From Mycolicibacterium rufum (GTDB lineage Bacteria; Actinomycetota; Actinomycetes; Mycobacteriales; Mycobacteriaceae), in assembly GCF_022374875.2 (NCBI RefSeq), contig NZ_CP092427.2:1302001-1366000 (forward strand): 64,000 nucleotides of DNA, written 5' to 3'. The notes beneath the pieces are model-generated. The model was not told where the DNA came from and searched no databases. It was given only the letters and a program-made list of their open reading frames with translations. Of this stretch, positions 30,113-40,402 are shown one piece after another. Each line of letters starts with the position of its first letter. The first letter of the stretch is position 1. Both the position numbers and the translations under genes were made by a program.

Positions 30113-31504
30113 CTACCCCCGGACGGTACGGATGACCTGGCCCGTCGCCAGGACACCGGCGGGGTCGTAGCGGTCGGCCAGCGCCGCGAGCCAGTGCAGC
30201 GTGTCCTCGGTGTACACCCGGGCCGGGCGGGCGGGGTCGTAGGACGGCGCGAAGTTCGGCATCTGCTCGCCGGTCGCCCACGGCGCGACCGCCGAGGCCA
30301 CCGCACCCGCGTGCTCGACGACCGTGGCGGCAATCGCGGGGGCAGCGACGCCGATCGTCAGCAGGGAGAAGGCGGCGTCGCGCCGGCAGAACGCGCTGCG
30401 ATGCCGCGGCTCGCGTGCCAGCGCCCCGCCGAGCATCCGCAACTCCACGATCGCCTGCGGAGACCCTGAACCCGGTCCCGCGACCGCCAGCAGCGCATCG
30501 ACGGCCTCGATCGGCAGCGACGACAGCAGCGCCTGGTTCTCGGTCACCGGCATCGGGTCCACCGGATCGCCGTGCACCGCACCGATCGCCGCGTAGGCCA
30601 TCACCGCCACGGTGTCCAGCAGCGAGCTCGCCACCGCCCGCATCGGCGCCAGCAGCCGCTCCCCCTCGGCGAGATCGCCGACCGCGGTGTAGCGCACCGC
30701 CACGGTCATCCTGCCCGCCAAGGCCTCGGGCACGCCCGGCAGCGGCGGCAGCTGCTGGATTGCGATCGACGTGTTCACCGTCTCGGGCAGGTCGACACAC
30801 CAGGAGGCCCAGGCACGCAGCACCGCAGCGGCATCGCTACCGTCGAAAAAGAGTGCTCCGCCGTAGAATTCGGCGATCGGCAGCAGGTCGATCTCCACCG
30901 AGGTGACGATGCCCAACGTCGCCTTGCCGCCGCGCAGACCCCAGAACAGGTCGGCGTTGCACTCCGGTGTCGCCCGCAGCAGCCGGCCGTCGCCGGTCAC
31001 CACCTCGAACCCCCGCACGTGATCGGAGGACGCCCCGACCGTGCGCACCAGCGGACCGATGCCCCCGCCGGTCAGGAAACCCACCACGCCGACGCCGGGC
31101 GCCGAACCGCACAGCGGCGCAAGGCCGTGCGGCGTCGCAGCGTCGAGTACGTCCTGCCACCGCGCGCCCGCACCGACCCGGGCGGTGCGGGCCCGCGGAT
31201 CCACCGTGCAGTGCTTCATCGCCGACGTCTGCACCAGGATGGTCCGCGGCCCGATGCCGACAGCGCCGTGACCCGTGGCCTGCACGGTGACCGTGAACCC
31301 GTGCGCAGCAGCGAACCTCACCGTCCCGGCCACATCCTCGGGTGTGGTGGCCAGCACGACCGCCGCCGGGGTCACCGCGGCGGCCACGTTCCAGGGCACG
31401 CAGCGTTCGTAGCCGGGTTCCCCCGGCAGTGCCACGTGCGTGGTGACGTGCGCGCGCAGCGTCTGCAGCGCGTCGTCATGTGTCAGTTCCGTCGGAACCG
31501 TCAT
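30113..31504 (-). CDS. FAD-binding berberine-bridge-like oxidoreductase
   Basis: A 463-residue enzyme of the FAD-binding PCMH/BBE family. The histidine in QATGHGAVG is the site of 8-alpha covalent FAD attachment in relatives; the second (cysteinyl) attachment site is not evident in SAPGVGVVGFLTGGGIGPL, so flavin is probably held by one bond. A BBE-like C-terminus ends ADRYDPAGVLATGQVI. Such enzymes oxidise alcohols, sugars or amines with O2. No signal peptide is seen, so it is cytoplasmic. AAGGA precedes the ATG at 31504. It stands alone; substrate unknown. Confidence 0.85.
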   Translation of the reverse strand: MTVPTELTHDDALQTLRAHVTTHVALPGEPGYERCVPWNVAAAVTPAAVVLATTPEDVAGTVRFAAAHGFTVTVQATGHGAVGIGPRTILVQTSAMKHCTVDPRARTARVGAGARWQDVLDAATPHGLAPLCGSAPGVGVVGFLTGGGIGPLVRTVGASSDHVRGFEVVTGDGRLLRATPECNADLFWGLRGGKATLGIVTSVEIDLLPIAEFYGGALFFDGSDAAAVLRAWASWCVDLPETVNTSIAIQQLPPLPGVPEALAGRMTVAVRYTAVGDLAEGERLLAPMRAVASSLLDTVAVMAYAAIGAVHGDPVDPMPVTENQALLSSLPIEAVDALLAVAGPGSGSPQAIVELRMLGGALAREPRHRSAFCRRDAAFSLLTIGVAAPAIAATVVEHAGAVASAVAPWATGEQMPNFAPSYDPARPARVYTEDTLHWLAALADRYDPAGVLATGQVIRTVRG

Positions 31505-31617
31505 CGAAGTCCTTTCTCACAAGCCCTGTGCTCGGGAGAAGTATCGATGACCCGGCTTGGCGGCCACTTGGCCTGCACTCCAAGAAACATCCAAGCCGAT
31601 GCCCGACCCGATCGGGG

Positions 31618-32238
31618 TCAAGCCATCTCGGGAACCCGCAGGTGCGCCAGCACCAGATCGAACTCGCATTCGTCGACGATGTCGGCACCTGCGTCGCGGA
31701 TCGTGGCGGCCTTCATGGCGTCGGTCGCCGGCTTGCTGCGCCGCATCGCCTCGACACTGTCGAAAGTGACCGATGCGACGCCGAACCCGGAATCGCGGTC
31801 GACCAGCAGGCTGCAGCTGCAGAATCCGTCGAGGTCACTCAGCGCGGGAACGGTGGCGAGCCGGTAGCCGTCGATCGCGCGATCGACCTGCTCCGAGTCG
31901 ACGCGTGCCCATGTCACGCGTACGCAGGCTCCGGCCATCGAATGGTGGTCACGATGCAACGCGGCGATCTCCCATTCGTCGACGGTCGGCTTTCCGCCGA
32001 GCATCGACGAGATCCGCTCTCGCCTCTCGTCGGCCCACTGCCGGCTGGCGATCATCGCCTGCTCCGACTGCCATGCCGTCGTCAGGATGCATCGTCCGGA
32101 CAGGCGGTCGACCAACAGAGACAACCCGACGTAGCCGTCGAGACCGGTCAGTGCCGGCCACACCGTGTCGTGGATGTAAGCGGTCCCCGCGTCGATCGCC
32201 GAGGGCCGCGCGTGAATGTGCGAGCTCCGTGCATACAT
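31618..32238 (-). CDS. tandem antibiotic-biosynthesis-monooxygenase (ABM) domain protein
   Basis: A 206-residue protein with two dimeric alpha-beta barrel repeats. The first (about 1-100) contains WPALTGLDGYVGLSLLVDRLSGRCILTTAWQSEQAM and the second (about 105-206) VPALSDLDGFCSCSLLVDRDSGFGVASVTFDSVEAMRRS; the two are clearly duplicates. The fold serves cofactor-free oxygenases, haem degraders and stress proteins; no catalytic residues can be pointed to. GGAGG precedes the ATG. It is divergent from the blue-copper lipoprotein gene with 158 bases between them. Confidence 0.8.
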   Translation of the reverse strand: MYARSSHIHARPSAIDAGTAYIHDTVWPALTGLDGYVGLSLLVDRLSGRCILTTAWQSEQAMIASRQWADERRERISSMLGGKPTVDEWEIAALHRDHHSMAGACVRVTWARVDSEQVDRAIDGYRLATVPALSDLDGFCSCSLLVDRDSGFGVASVTFDSVEAMRRSKPATDAMKAATIRDAGADIVDECEFDLVLAHLRVPEMA

Positions 32239-32396
32239 GGCTTGCCTCCGTGGTCAGCGGCGGCGTCACGCCGGCGCCGCCGAACCCCTTCATCGTCCTC
32301 CGCAGGGTCGTCGGGGGCAATGGAACGGATACGACCGGTGAACCGTTTCCGGCGGCCAACCGTGTCACTGCTGAGGGCTGATCGGAAGGGGTCACG

Positions 32397-32756
32397 ATGA
32401 CGAAGTTCGGTGCGCTCTGGGTTGCCGTGTGGCTGATGGTGGCGCTGACCGCCGCGTGTGGCGCGTCGGGAGGATCGACCCAGGAGCACGCGGGAAGTAC
32501 GACGGCCACCGCGGCCACCATCACGATCGCGAGCATGAGCTACGGCGAACCTGTCACGGTGCCGTCCGGGGCTCAGGTGGCGGTCGCGAACAACGATCCT
32601 CAGGAACACTCCGTCACCTCGGATGCTGCAGGCGCGTTCACCGTCGACGTGGACGGCAACGGACACGGCACGTTCACGGCACCCTCGGCGCCGGGCGAGT
32701 ACCCGTTCCACTGCACGTACCACCCGTCGATGCACGGGATGCTGATCGTCAGCTAG
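32397..32756 (+). CDS. blue-copper (plastocyanin/azurin-like) lipoprotein
   Basis: A 119-residue exported protein. A lipoprotein signal ends in the lipobox LTAAC (Cys21). The cupredoxin domain has all type-1 copper ligands in expected order: His in NNDPQEHSV, then Cys, His and Met in FHCTYHPSMHGM. It would be a membrane-anchored electron carrier or copper-binding protein on the outer face. The ATG has a strong GGAAGGGG site. Its last eight bases overlap the end of the convergent AfsR-like regulator gene. The redox partner is not obvious from neighbours. Confidence 0.88.
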   Translation: MTKFGALWVAVWLMVALTAACGASGGSTQEHAGSTTATAATITIASMSYGEPVTVPSGAQVAVANNDPQEHSVTSDAAGAFTVDVDGNGHGTFTAPSAPGEYPFHCTYHPSMHGMLIVS

Positions 32757-35700
32757 CCGCCAGTGCGTGAGCCGACGCGGCGACCCAGTCCATGCCCGCC
32801 GCAGCGGCGTCACCCGCCAAGGCCTGCGCGGCCGCCGCCCGCTCCGTCGGCGACTCCGTCAGCTCGCACTCGAGCAGCCGGCAGCGCAGCACCGTCGGTG
32901 CTCCCCCGGTGCGCTCGGCGAGGGCGCGCGCGGTCACCAGATCCACGCGGGCGCGCGCGACGTCACCGAGCACAGCGTGCAGCCGGGCCGTCGCCAGCGC
33001 GACCGGCCCGGCCAGGCCGACCTGACCGATCACCGCGATGCGCTCGCGGTACGGCGTCAGCGCGGCCAGCAGCGGCTCGGCGTACCCGTCGAGACGGTGC
33101 TCGGCCGCCAGATGCGCCAGCAGGGTCTCATGCCCCAGCGTGGTCCAGATGTGACCGCGGTCCGACGTCTCGGCCCAGGCGCGCAACATGTCCGCGGCCT
33201 CGGCCCGCGCGCCGGGCCCGCTCGCGATCGTCAGCAGGGCGGTTCGCACCACGCCGACCATGCCCTGACCTCCGGACTCCCTGTCGGCCCGCAGATCCTC
33301 CCACCGGGGATCGACCGGGCCGCCCTTCTCCCGCAGCAGCGATGCCGTGGCCAGCAGACCGCTGCCCGCCTCGTACAGCTCGGTCTGCTCGTGCACGTGC
33401 GCGGCGATCGCGTGGTGGCGCTGCGCCTCGGCGAAGTCACCGGCCCACATCGCCAGCACGGCTTCCATCCACCGCAACTGCGCCCGCAGCACCGGCAGCC
33501 GCAGCTCCTCGCTGCCGGCGATGCCCGCCAAAAGATACCGGCGGGCCCCCGCGACGTCGCCGAGGTTCATCGCCGCCATGGTCGCGACCGAATGCGCGAT
33601 CACGGTGTCCTCACGGGAACGGCTGTGCCGCAACGCCTCCAACTGCGCCACCCAGGTGAGCGTCTGTTCGCTGAGGCTGCACACCCCCGAGTAGGTGATG
33701 AGCCGGCCGATCAATACGTCGGCGAGCACATCGGTGTCACCGGTCTGCTCGGCCACTTCCTGCGCCCGCTCCAGCAGGCCGGCCGCGACACCGGCGTCGG
33801 GGTGGTAGCAGTGCCCGACGGCCAGCGCGGGCAGCACGCGCGCGGCGGCGACGGGGTCGGCGTCGGCCACCGACGCGGCCCGCGACAGCAGCGACAACAG
33901 CTCGCCGGGGTCGTGTCCCGGCGCCAGCCAGGGCCAGCCGCCGCTGGCCCGCAGCAGCGCGCTCGCCACCCGCCCGGCGGAGGCGGCGCGCCCGGTTCGC
34001 AGCGCCTCGCCGAGGTAGCGCTGCACACTGTCGAGCACCAGTTGTCCACGGCCGGCCCGCGAATGCGCTTCGAGCAGTTCCACGGTGAGCGCGTCGCGCT
34101 CGGCGTCGTCACGCGCGGCGACCGGCAGCCGGTCATAGGCGTCCAGCGCCGCCTGCCACCACCGCGCCGCGATGTCCGAACTCCACTGTGCGGTCGCCTG
34201 TTCCGCCGCAACCCGGCAGGCCCCGACGACGACCGCCGGCTCGACGAGAGGCTGCGCGGCCAGCAGGTGCTGCGCCCGCCGTGTCGGTGCGTCGGCGTCG
34301 CCGCTGTCGGCGAGCACCTCCGCGATCTTGGCGTGCAGGCGCTGGCGGCGCAGCGCCGGCATGTCCGCGAGCAGCTGCTCGCGCAGCAGCCCGTGCGCGA
34401 ACTCGTACCCGTCGGCGGTGTGCGCCGCGATCACGATGCGCTCGTCGGCCGCCTCGTCGAGATAGTCGGCGAGGGTGTCCAGATCCAGCCGCGTGGCCTG
34501 CGCGAGCACCGGAACCGCGGCCGCATCGATGACGTCGCCGATCGCCGCGGCGGTCCGCAGCACCTGCATCACCGCCGGGTCGAGCGCCGCGAGCCGGCGC
34601 TCGAGCACCGACCGCACAGCGCGCGGAATCTCGTTGGCGACGCGCTCGGCCCGCGGCAGCCGCGCGTATTCGGACACGAAGAACGGATTGCCGCCGGTAC
34701 GCGCCGCCAGCACGGCGGCCTCGTCCTCCGACACCGCGTCCTCGGCGACCTCGTTGGCCAGCGTCGCGACATCGGCCGAGGACAGCGCAGGCACCGCGAT
34801 GTGGCGGTTGTCCTCCCCGCGCGCCACCGTGCTGAGCAGACGCGACACCTCCGGGGTGTGCTCGCCGTCGCGCACCGTGACGATCACCAGCACGCGGTGA
34901 TCGCGCAGCGCGCCCGCGATGTAGGCCAGGCAGCTCGCCGACGTGGTGTCCGACCACTGCACATCGTCGACCACGACGGCCAGCAGTCGGGGCGTTGCCT
35001 CGAGCAGAGACTGAACCCGTTCGTAGACAAGGAATCTCGCGGTGTCCGGATCGGCGTGCGGTGGCACCTCGAGCACCGCGTCGGGTTCGGCGCCCAACGC
35101 GCGCACGAGCTGGCGCATCGGCCACCACGGCGGGGTGGCCCGCTCGTCGGGACAGTTCACCCACACCACGTCGCCACCCTCGGCGGACGCCAGGCCGGCG
35201 ATCTCCTCGGCCAGCCGCGTCTTGCCGATTCCCGGCGGTCCCGACAGCACCAGCCACCGCGTCGCCCCGGCCGCCACCCGAGCCAGTACCTCGCCCGCAC
35301 GCGCCAGTTCACGGTCACGCCCGACCAGTGCCGACCGCCGCGGCGCCGCGGCACCGGCCGGCTCCGCGATCACCGGGTCCGGCACGGGAATGGTTGCGGC
35401 GCCGCTCCATTCGGGAGGTCGCGGCCAGCCGGCCAGCTCGGGGGCCTGACGCAGCACCGCGGTCTGCAGATCCCTCAGTTCGCGGCCGGGCTCGAGACCC
35501 AGCTCGTCATCGAGCCGCCGCGCGTGACGGGTGTAGGTGTCCAGCGCTTCGGCCGCGCGGCCCGCCCGGTACAGCGCCAACATCTGCAGCCGGGCGCCGC
35601 GGTCGGCGAACGGGTCGAGCGCACGCAACGCCGCCGCCTCCGTCAACGCGGCGGCCACCCTGCCGAGCGCGAGCAACGCCGTCACCTTGTGTGCCAGACA

Positions 35701-36192
35701 GTCCACCCGCATCTCGGTGACCCGGGCCGACTCCTCGCGCACCCAATCGGCGTCGGCCATGTCCTCCAACAGGTTTCCGCGTACCAACGCCCGCGCGGCC
35801 TCGGCCTCGGCGAGCGCCGTGTCCCATTGCTCGGCGTCGATCGCGGCGCCGGCACGCGCGCACCCCGCCGCGAACACCATCAGGTCGACGCTGTCCGGGT
35901 CGGCGTCGAGGGCATAGCCCGGGGGCCGGCGCACGATCGGGGAGGCCATCTGCGTCTGCGCGGCACCCCCACGCAGCGCCCGCCGCAGATTCGAGATGTA
36001 GGCCTGCAGGCTCGCCGTCGCGCTCGCGGGAACGTCGTCGCCCCACACCGCGTCGACGAGCCGATCCACCGACACCACCCGGCCCCCGGCCAGCAGCAGC
36101 GCCGCCAGCACCACCCGCTGCTTGGGCGGGCCGATGTCGACGGGGGTCTCCCCGTCGACCACCTGCAGCGGCCCGAGCAACCGATAGCGCAC
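32749..36192 (-). CDS. AfsR/SARP-type regulator: winged helix, BTAD, AAA ATPase, TPR
   Basis: A 1147-residue regulator. Order: OmpR-like winged helix (1-95, RYRLLGPLQVVDGETPVDIGPPKQRVVLAALLL), bacterial transcriptional activation domain (95-245, DLMVFAAGCARAG...LLALYRAGRAAEALDTY-type helices), NB-ARC/AAA-like ATPase (290-450) with Walker A GPPGIGKTRL and Walker [12 protein letters not shown], then a long TPR-like helical C-terminus. Streptomyces AfsR uses the same design to activate secondary metabolism; mycobacterial relatives are mostly unstudied. No biosynthetic cluster lies next to it. It is not at this place in the remembered M. tuberculosis order, so it marks the left border of the conserved block. 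Confidence 0.87.
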   Translation of the reverse strand: MRYRLLGPLQVVDGETPVDIGPPKQRVVLAALLLAGGRVVSVDRLVDAVWGDDVPASATASLQAYISNLRRALRGGAAQTQMASPIVRRPPGYALDADPDSVDLMVFAAGCARAGAAIDAEQWDTALAEAEAARALVRGNLLEDMADADWVREESARVTEMRVDCLAHKVTALLALGRVAAALTEAAALRALDPFADRGARLQMLALYRAGRAAEALDTYTRHARRLDDELGLEPGRELRDLQTAVLRQAPELAGWPRPPEWSGAATIPVPDPVIAEPAGAAAPRRSALVGRDRELARAGEVLARVAAGATRWLVLSGPPGIGKTRLAEEIAGLASAEGGDVVWVNCPDERATPPWWPMRQLVRALGAEPDAVLEVPPHADPDTARFLVYERVQSLLEATPRLLAVVVDDVQWSDTTSASCLAYIAGALRDHRVLVIVTVRDGEHTPEVSRLLSTVARGEDNRHIAVPALSSADVATLANEVAEDAVSEDEAAVLAARTGGNPFFVSEYARLPRAERVANEIPRAVRSVLERRLAALDPAVMQVLRTAAAIGDVIDAAAVPVLAQATRLDLDTLADYLDEAADERIVIAAHTADGYEFAHGLLREQLLADMPALRRQRLHAKIAEVLADSGDADAPTRRAQHLLAAQPLVEPAVVVGACRVAAEQATAQWSSDIAARWWQAALDAYDRLPVAARDDAERDALTVELLEAHSRAGRGQLVLDSVQRYLGEALRTGRAASAGRVASALLRASGGWPWLAPGHDPGELLSLLSRAASVADADPVAAARVLPALAVGHCYHPDAGVAAGLLERAQEVAEQTGDTDVLADVLIGRLITYSGVCSLSEQTLTWVAQLEALRHSRSREDTVIAHSVATMAAMNLGDVAGARRYLLAGIAGSEELRLPVLRAQLRWMEAVLAMWAGDFAEAQRHHAIAAHVHEQTELYEAGSGLLATASLLREKGGPVDPRWEDLRADRESGGQGMVGVVRTALLTIASGPGARAEAADMLRAWAETSDRGHIWTTLGHETLLAHLAAEHRLDGYAEPLLAALTPYRERIAVIGQVGLAGPVALATARLHAVLGDVARARVDLVTARALAERTGGAPTVLRCRLLECELTESPTERAAAAQALAGDAAAAGMDWVAASAHALAAS

Positions 36193-36204
36193 CGGCGGAC
36201 GGTG

Positions 36205-39200
36205 TTACGACGCGGACTGGTAGGCGTTCACCGCGGTGTCGAGGCGCTGCAGCGCTTCGCCGTACTGCGCGAAGTCACCGCTGCGCTGCGCCTCCTGCAG
36301 GGCATCGAGGGCGGCGTTGACGTCCTGCAGCGCAGCGGCTTTGGCCGCCGACAGCTGCGTCGGACCCGTCGGAGGAACGGCCACCGGCACCTCGGGCCGC
36401 GCCTGCGGCGCCTGGCCCTGCTGGTTGGGCGCCGCCGCGGCCGGCGGCTGGTTGGCCGCCGGCGGTCGCGACTGCGGTTGCCCCGCAGGCACATCCGTCG
36501 GCGCCGGACCGGTCGCCGTGGCGTCGGCTCCCGCACCGAACAGATCGGTCAGCGCGTCACGCACCGTCGGCCCGTAGCCGATCTTGTCGTTGTACATCAT
36601 CGCCACCCGGATCAGGCGGGGATAGGACGACGCGGCGTCACTGGCCCCCGGCGAGGCGTACACCGGTGCCACGTAGAGCAACCCGCCCTGACCCATCGGC
36701 AACGTCAGCAGGTTGCCCCAGCGGATCCGGTTCTGGTTGTCCCGGCCGATGACACCGAGATCCTGGCTGACCGCGGTGTCGGTGCTGATCGCGTTGAACG
36801 CCAGCTTCGGACCGTTGACCTGACCGGGGATGGTCAGCACCGTGATCTTGCCGTAGGTCTGCGGATCGGAGCTGGCACTGATGTAGGCGGCCAGGAAGTC
36901 GCGCCGGAACCGGTTCATCGCACTCGTCAGCTGGAACGACGTCGAATTGTTGTTCTCGGCCAGGTTCTTCGCGACGATGTAGTACGGCGGCTGGTAGCTG
37001 CTGGCCGTCGGGTTGGGATCGAGCGGCACGTCCCAGAAGTCCGACGTCGAGAAGAACGTCACCGGATCGTCGACGTGGTACTTGGCGAGCAGCGCACGCT
37101 GCACCTTGAACAGATCCTCCGGATAGCGCAGATGCTCCTGCAGCTCCGGACTGATGTCGCTCTTCGGCTTGATGGTGCCCGGGAACACCTTCTCCCATGC
37201 CTGCAGCACCGGATCCTGCTCGTCCTGCGCGTACAGCGTCACGGTGCCGTCGTAGGCGTCGACAGTGGCCTTGACCGAGTTGCGGATGTAGGACACCTGC
37301 TTGTCGGGCAGCAGCCGGTTCATCGCCACCTCGTTGGAGTCGGTGGTGGCCGACGACAGCGACATGAGTTCCGAGTACGGGTAGTTGTCCAGCGTGGTGT
37401 AGCCGTCGACGATCCACACCATGCGCTTGTTCACGATCGCCGGGTAGACGGCGGTGTCGGTGGTCAGCCACGGCGCCACGGCCTTGACCCGCTCGGCCGG
37501 ATCCCGCTTGAACAGGATCTTGCTGTTGTTGTTGATGACGTTGGAGAACAGGAAGTTCCGCTCGGCGAACTTCGCGGCGAACACGCTGCGGTTGAACCAA
37601 TTGCCCAGTGGCACGCCGCCGGCGCCGGTGTAGGTGTAGTTCTTCGTCTCGACGTTGTTCTCGTAGTCGTACTCGCGGTCGGCGCCGTTCTTGCCGACGA
37701 TCGCGTAATCGGCTGCGGTGCTGGCGATCACCGGGCCGAAGTAGATGCGGGGCTGATCCAGCGGGGCCGGTCCCGGCGAGATGATGCTGCCGTTCGCGCC
37801 GACCACGCTGGCCAGGAACTCCGGATAGCCGCCGTTCTGGTTGGGGTCGTTGGCCACCCCGCGCACGGTGTTGGCCGGCGAGGCGATGAACCCGTTGCCG
37901 TGGGTGTACACGGTGTGCCGGTTGATCCAGTCGCGCTGGTTGTCGATCAACCGGTCGGGGTTGAGTTCGCGTGCGGCGACCACGTAGTCGCGCAGGTTGC
38001 CGTCGGCGTCGGGATACCGGTCCATGTTGAGCTGGTCGGAGAAGTAGTAGAAGTTCTTCCCCTGCTGGAACTGGGTGAACGCCGGGCTGACGATGTTCGG
38101 GTCCAGCACACGGATGTTCGAGGTGGTGGCCCGGTCGGCAGCCACCTGCTGGGCGCTCGCCGGTGCGTTGCCCGGATAGTCGCGGTAGCTGACCTGTTCC
38201 TCGGTGAGCCCGTAGGCCTGCCGGGTCGCCGCGATACTGCGGGCGATGTACTCGCTCTCCTTCTGAGCGGCGTTGGGACGCACGCTGATCTGCTCGACCA
38301 CCAGCGGCCAGCCCGCGCCGACCACCAGCGACGACAGCAGCAACAGCACCACGCCGATCGCCGGGATCCGCAAGTCGCGCAGGAAGATCGCGCTGAACAC
38401 CGCGGCCGCGCAGATCACCGCGATCGCCATCAAGATGAGCTTGGCGGGCAGCACCGCGTTGATGTCGGTGTACCCGGCGCCGGTGAACGGCTTCCCGCCG
38501 CGGGTGTGGCTGAGCAGCTCGTAGCGGTCAAACCAGTACGCCACCGCCTTGAGCAGCATCAGGATGCCCACCAGCGTGATCAGCTGGATCCGCGCGGCCC
38601 GACTCAGCGCGCCGGTGCGGCCCGAGAGCCGGATCCCGCCGAACAGGTAGTGGCCCAACAGGTTCGCGATGAACGCCAGGAACGTCGCGACGAACAGATA
38701 GGACAACACGAGCCGGTAGAACGGCAGGTCGAATGCGTAGAAGCCGAGGTCGATGCCGAACTGCGGATCGGCGATGCCGAAGCTGCCGCCGTGCAGGAAC
38801 AGCTGCACCCGCTCCCAGTAGCTCTGGGCGACGAATCCCGACAGCAGACCGATGAACGCCGGCACCCCGATGCCGACCAGGCGCAGCCGCGCCATCACCG
38901 CGGTGCGGTACCGGGCGATCGGGTCGTTCGGGCCCGCCGTCGGCACGAACACCGGCCGGGTCCGGTAGGCCAGCGCGAGCGCGGCGAACACGATGCCGCC
39001 GATCAGCAGCGCGACGACGAAGAAGATGACGACGCGGGTGACGATCTGGGTGGTGAACACCGACCGGTACCCGAGCTCGCCGAACCACAGCCAGTCGACG
39101 TAGGTGTCGACCAGCCGCGGACCGATCAGCAACAGCAGCACGACCGCCAGGGCGATCGCGATCAGAACACGGCTTCGTCGCGTCAGCTTCGGCATTCTCG

Positions 39201-39219
39201 CCGCCGGCCGCATACCCAC
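36205..39219 (-). CDS. UPF0182 large membrane protein (Rv3193c orthologue)
   Basis: A 1004-residue UPF0182/COG1615 protein. The first 330 residues contain seven membrane helices ([27 protein letters not shown] is the first), and the remaining large domain lies outside the membrane. The C-terminal 120 residues are Pro/Gln/Ala-rich followed by a helical end ([33 protein letters not shown]). Overall phrasing matches Rv3193c, conserved in all mycobacteria, function unresolved. The start is GTG 39219 (GGAG seven bases upstream), with an ATG two codons later. It sits 12 bases from the AfsR-like start and 71 bases after the end of the PDZ protease gene. Confidence 0.92.
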   Translation of the reverse strand: MGMRPAARMPKLTRRSRVLIAIALAVVLLLLIGPRLVDTYVDWLWFGELGYRSVFTTQIVTRVVIFFVVALLIGGIVFAALALAYRTRPVFVPTAGPNDPIARYRTAVMARLRLVGIGVPAFIGLLSGFVAQSYWERVQLFLHGGSFGIADPQFGIDLGFYAFDLPFYRLVLSYLFVATFLAFIANLLGHYLFGGIRLSGRTGALSRAARIQLITLVGILMLLKAVAYWFDRYELLSHTRGGKPFTGAGYTDINAVLPAKLILMAIAVICAAAVFSAIFLRDLRIPAIGVVLLLLSSLVVGAGWPLVVEQISVRPNAAQKESEYIARSIAATRQAYGLTEEQVSYRDYPGNAPASAQQVAADRATTSNIRVLDPNIVSPAFTQFQQGKNFYYFSDQLNMDRYPDADGNLRDYVVAARELNPDRLIDNQRDWINRHTVYTHGNGFIASPANTVRGVANDPNQNGGYPEFLASVVGANGSIISPGPAPLDQPRIYFGPVIASTAADYAIVGKNGADREYDYENNVETKNYTYTGAGGVPLGNWFNRSVFAAKFAERNFLFSNVINNNSKILFKRDPAERVKAVAPWLTTDTAVYPAIVNKRMVWIVDGYTTLDNYPYSELMSLSSATTDSNEVAMNRLLPDKQVSYIRNSVKATVDAYDGTVTLYAQDEQDPVLQAWEKVFPGTIKPKSDISPELQEHLRYPEDLFKVQRALLAKYHVDDPVTFFSTSDFWDVPLDPNPTASSYQPPYYIVAKNLAENNNSTSFQLTSAMNRFRRDFLAAYISASSDPQTYGKITVLTIPGQVNGPKLAFNAISTDTAVSQDLGVIGRDNQNRIRWGNLLTLPMGQGGLLYVAPVYASPGASDAASSYPRLIRVAMMYNDKIGYGPTVRDALTDLFGAGADATATGPAPTDVPAGQPQSRPPAANQPPAAAAPNQQGQAPQARPEVPVAVPPTGPTQLSAAKAAALQDVNAALDALQEAQRSGDFAQYGEALQRLDTAVNAYQSAS

Positions 39220-39290
39220 TCGACTACTCCACTCTCGGACGTTCCCAGCAGTTGTTCAGTAACTGTACGCATCGGGCCTGCGACGCCGGC

Positions 39291-40313
39291 TCAGCAGCGA
39301 GGAGGTTCGCCACCGGCGGAAAGGGTGCGCAGCGCGTCGATCGCGTGCTCGAGGGTGTCCACCTTGAGCAGCTCGATGCCCTGCTCGTCGGCGGACTTGG
39401 CCTCGTCGCAGTTGTCGGCCGGCACCAGGAACACCGAGGCGCCCGCCTCCTTGGCCGACACGATCTTGTGGGTGATGCCGCCGATCGAGCCGACCTCGCC
39501 GTCACCGGTGATGGTGCCGGTGCCCGCCACGAACTTCGCATCGTTGAGGTCGCCGGTCGTCAACTTGTCGACGACGGCGAGGCTGAACATCAGACCGGCT
39601 GACGGACCGCCGATGTTCGCGAGGTTGAAGTCGATGGAAAACGGCGCCCACGGCGCGTCGAGCACGTTGACCCCAAGGACGCCGTGCGGGCGGTCCGGCC
39701 GGGACCCCAGCGTGACCTCGGCGATGCCGGCCGGGGCGTTCTTGCGGCGGTAGTCGACGACGAGCGTGTCGCCCGGCTTGGTGGTCTCCAGGATCTTGCC
39801 GAACTCGTCGAGGTTGGCGACGGGCTTGTTGTTGACCGCGTCGATGGCGTCGCCGGCCTGCAGCTTGCCCTTCGAGGGGCCGTTCTCGTCGATGCTCTGC
39901 ACGGTGATGGCCATCGGGTACTTCAGGTAGGACAGCGCGGCGTACTCGGCGCTGTCCTCGGACTGCCGGAAGTCCTTGGTGTTGGCCTCGTCGATCTCAT
40001 CGCGGGATTTGTCCGGCGGATAGACCAGCTCCCGCGGGATCAGCTGATCGCGGCCCGAGGCCCAGAAGATCAGCGCCTGCCCCAGCGTCAGGCCGTCCAT
40101 CTGCGACACCGTCGTCATGTTGAGGTTCCCCTTGGTGGGGTGCACGTCGGTGCCCTCGATGTCGACGACCTCCTTGCCGTCCACCTTGCCGAGGGTGTTG
40201 AAGGTCGGCCCGGGCCCCAGCGCGACGTAGGGCACCGTCACCGTCGTCGCGAGAACACCGAACACGACGATCGGCACCAGCGCGACGATCAGGGTGGCAA
40301 TCCTCCTGTTCAC
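39291..40313 (-). CDS. membrane-anchored PDZ/Lon-like (S16) protease, Rv3194c orthologue
   Basis: A 340-residue protease. One N-terminal membrane helix (RRIATLIVALVPIVVFGVLATTVTVP) anchors it, a PDZ domain lies around residues 130-210 (VQSIDENGPSKGKLQAGDAIDAVNNKPV), and the C-terminal Lon-type domain carries the Ser/Lys dyad: Ser in GGPSAGLMFSLAVVDKLT and Lys in GGITHKIVSAKEAGA. It cleaves proteins outside the membrane. GTG starts at 40313, 40322 and 40346 are possible; 40313 fits the remembered M. tuberculosis start (NRRI). It is divergent from the DUF2342 gene. Confidence 0.88.
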   Translation of the reverse strand: MNRRIATLIVALVPIVVFGVLATTVTVPYVALGPGPTFNTLGKVDGKEVVDIEGTDVHPTKGNLNMTTVSQMDGLTLGQALIFWASGRDQLIPRELVYPPDKSRDEIDEANTKDFRQSEDSAEYAALSYLKYPMAITVQSIDENGPSKGKLQAGDAIDAVNNKPVANLDEFGKILETTKPGDTLVVDYRRKNAPAGIAEVTLGSRPDRPHGVLGVNVLDAPWAPFSIDFNLANIGGPSAGLMFSLAVVDKLTTGDLNDAKFVAGTGTITGDGEVGSIGGITHKIVSAKEAGASVFLVPADNCDEAKSADEQGIELLKVDTLEHAIDALRTLSAGGEPPRC

Positions 40314-40402
40314 GCCGTTCACAGTAGAGGTCACCGCCGGGTTCACTCTCAGCGTGACCCGTCGGCCCGCACCCCGCCCGCCTGGTGAGTACCGTTGGGG
40401 AC

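Noticed and set aside
32767..39753. An open frame of more than 2300 codons on the plus strand
   Set aside because: It is antisense to the AfsR-like regulator and the UPF0182 gene, both with strong family motifs. The product is His/Arg/Gly-rich without domains, the usual shadow of high-GC codon bias.
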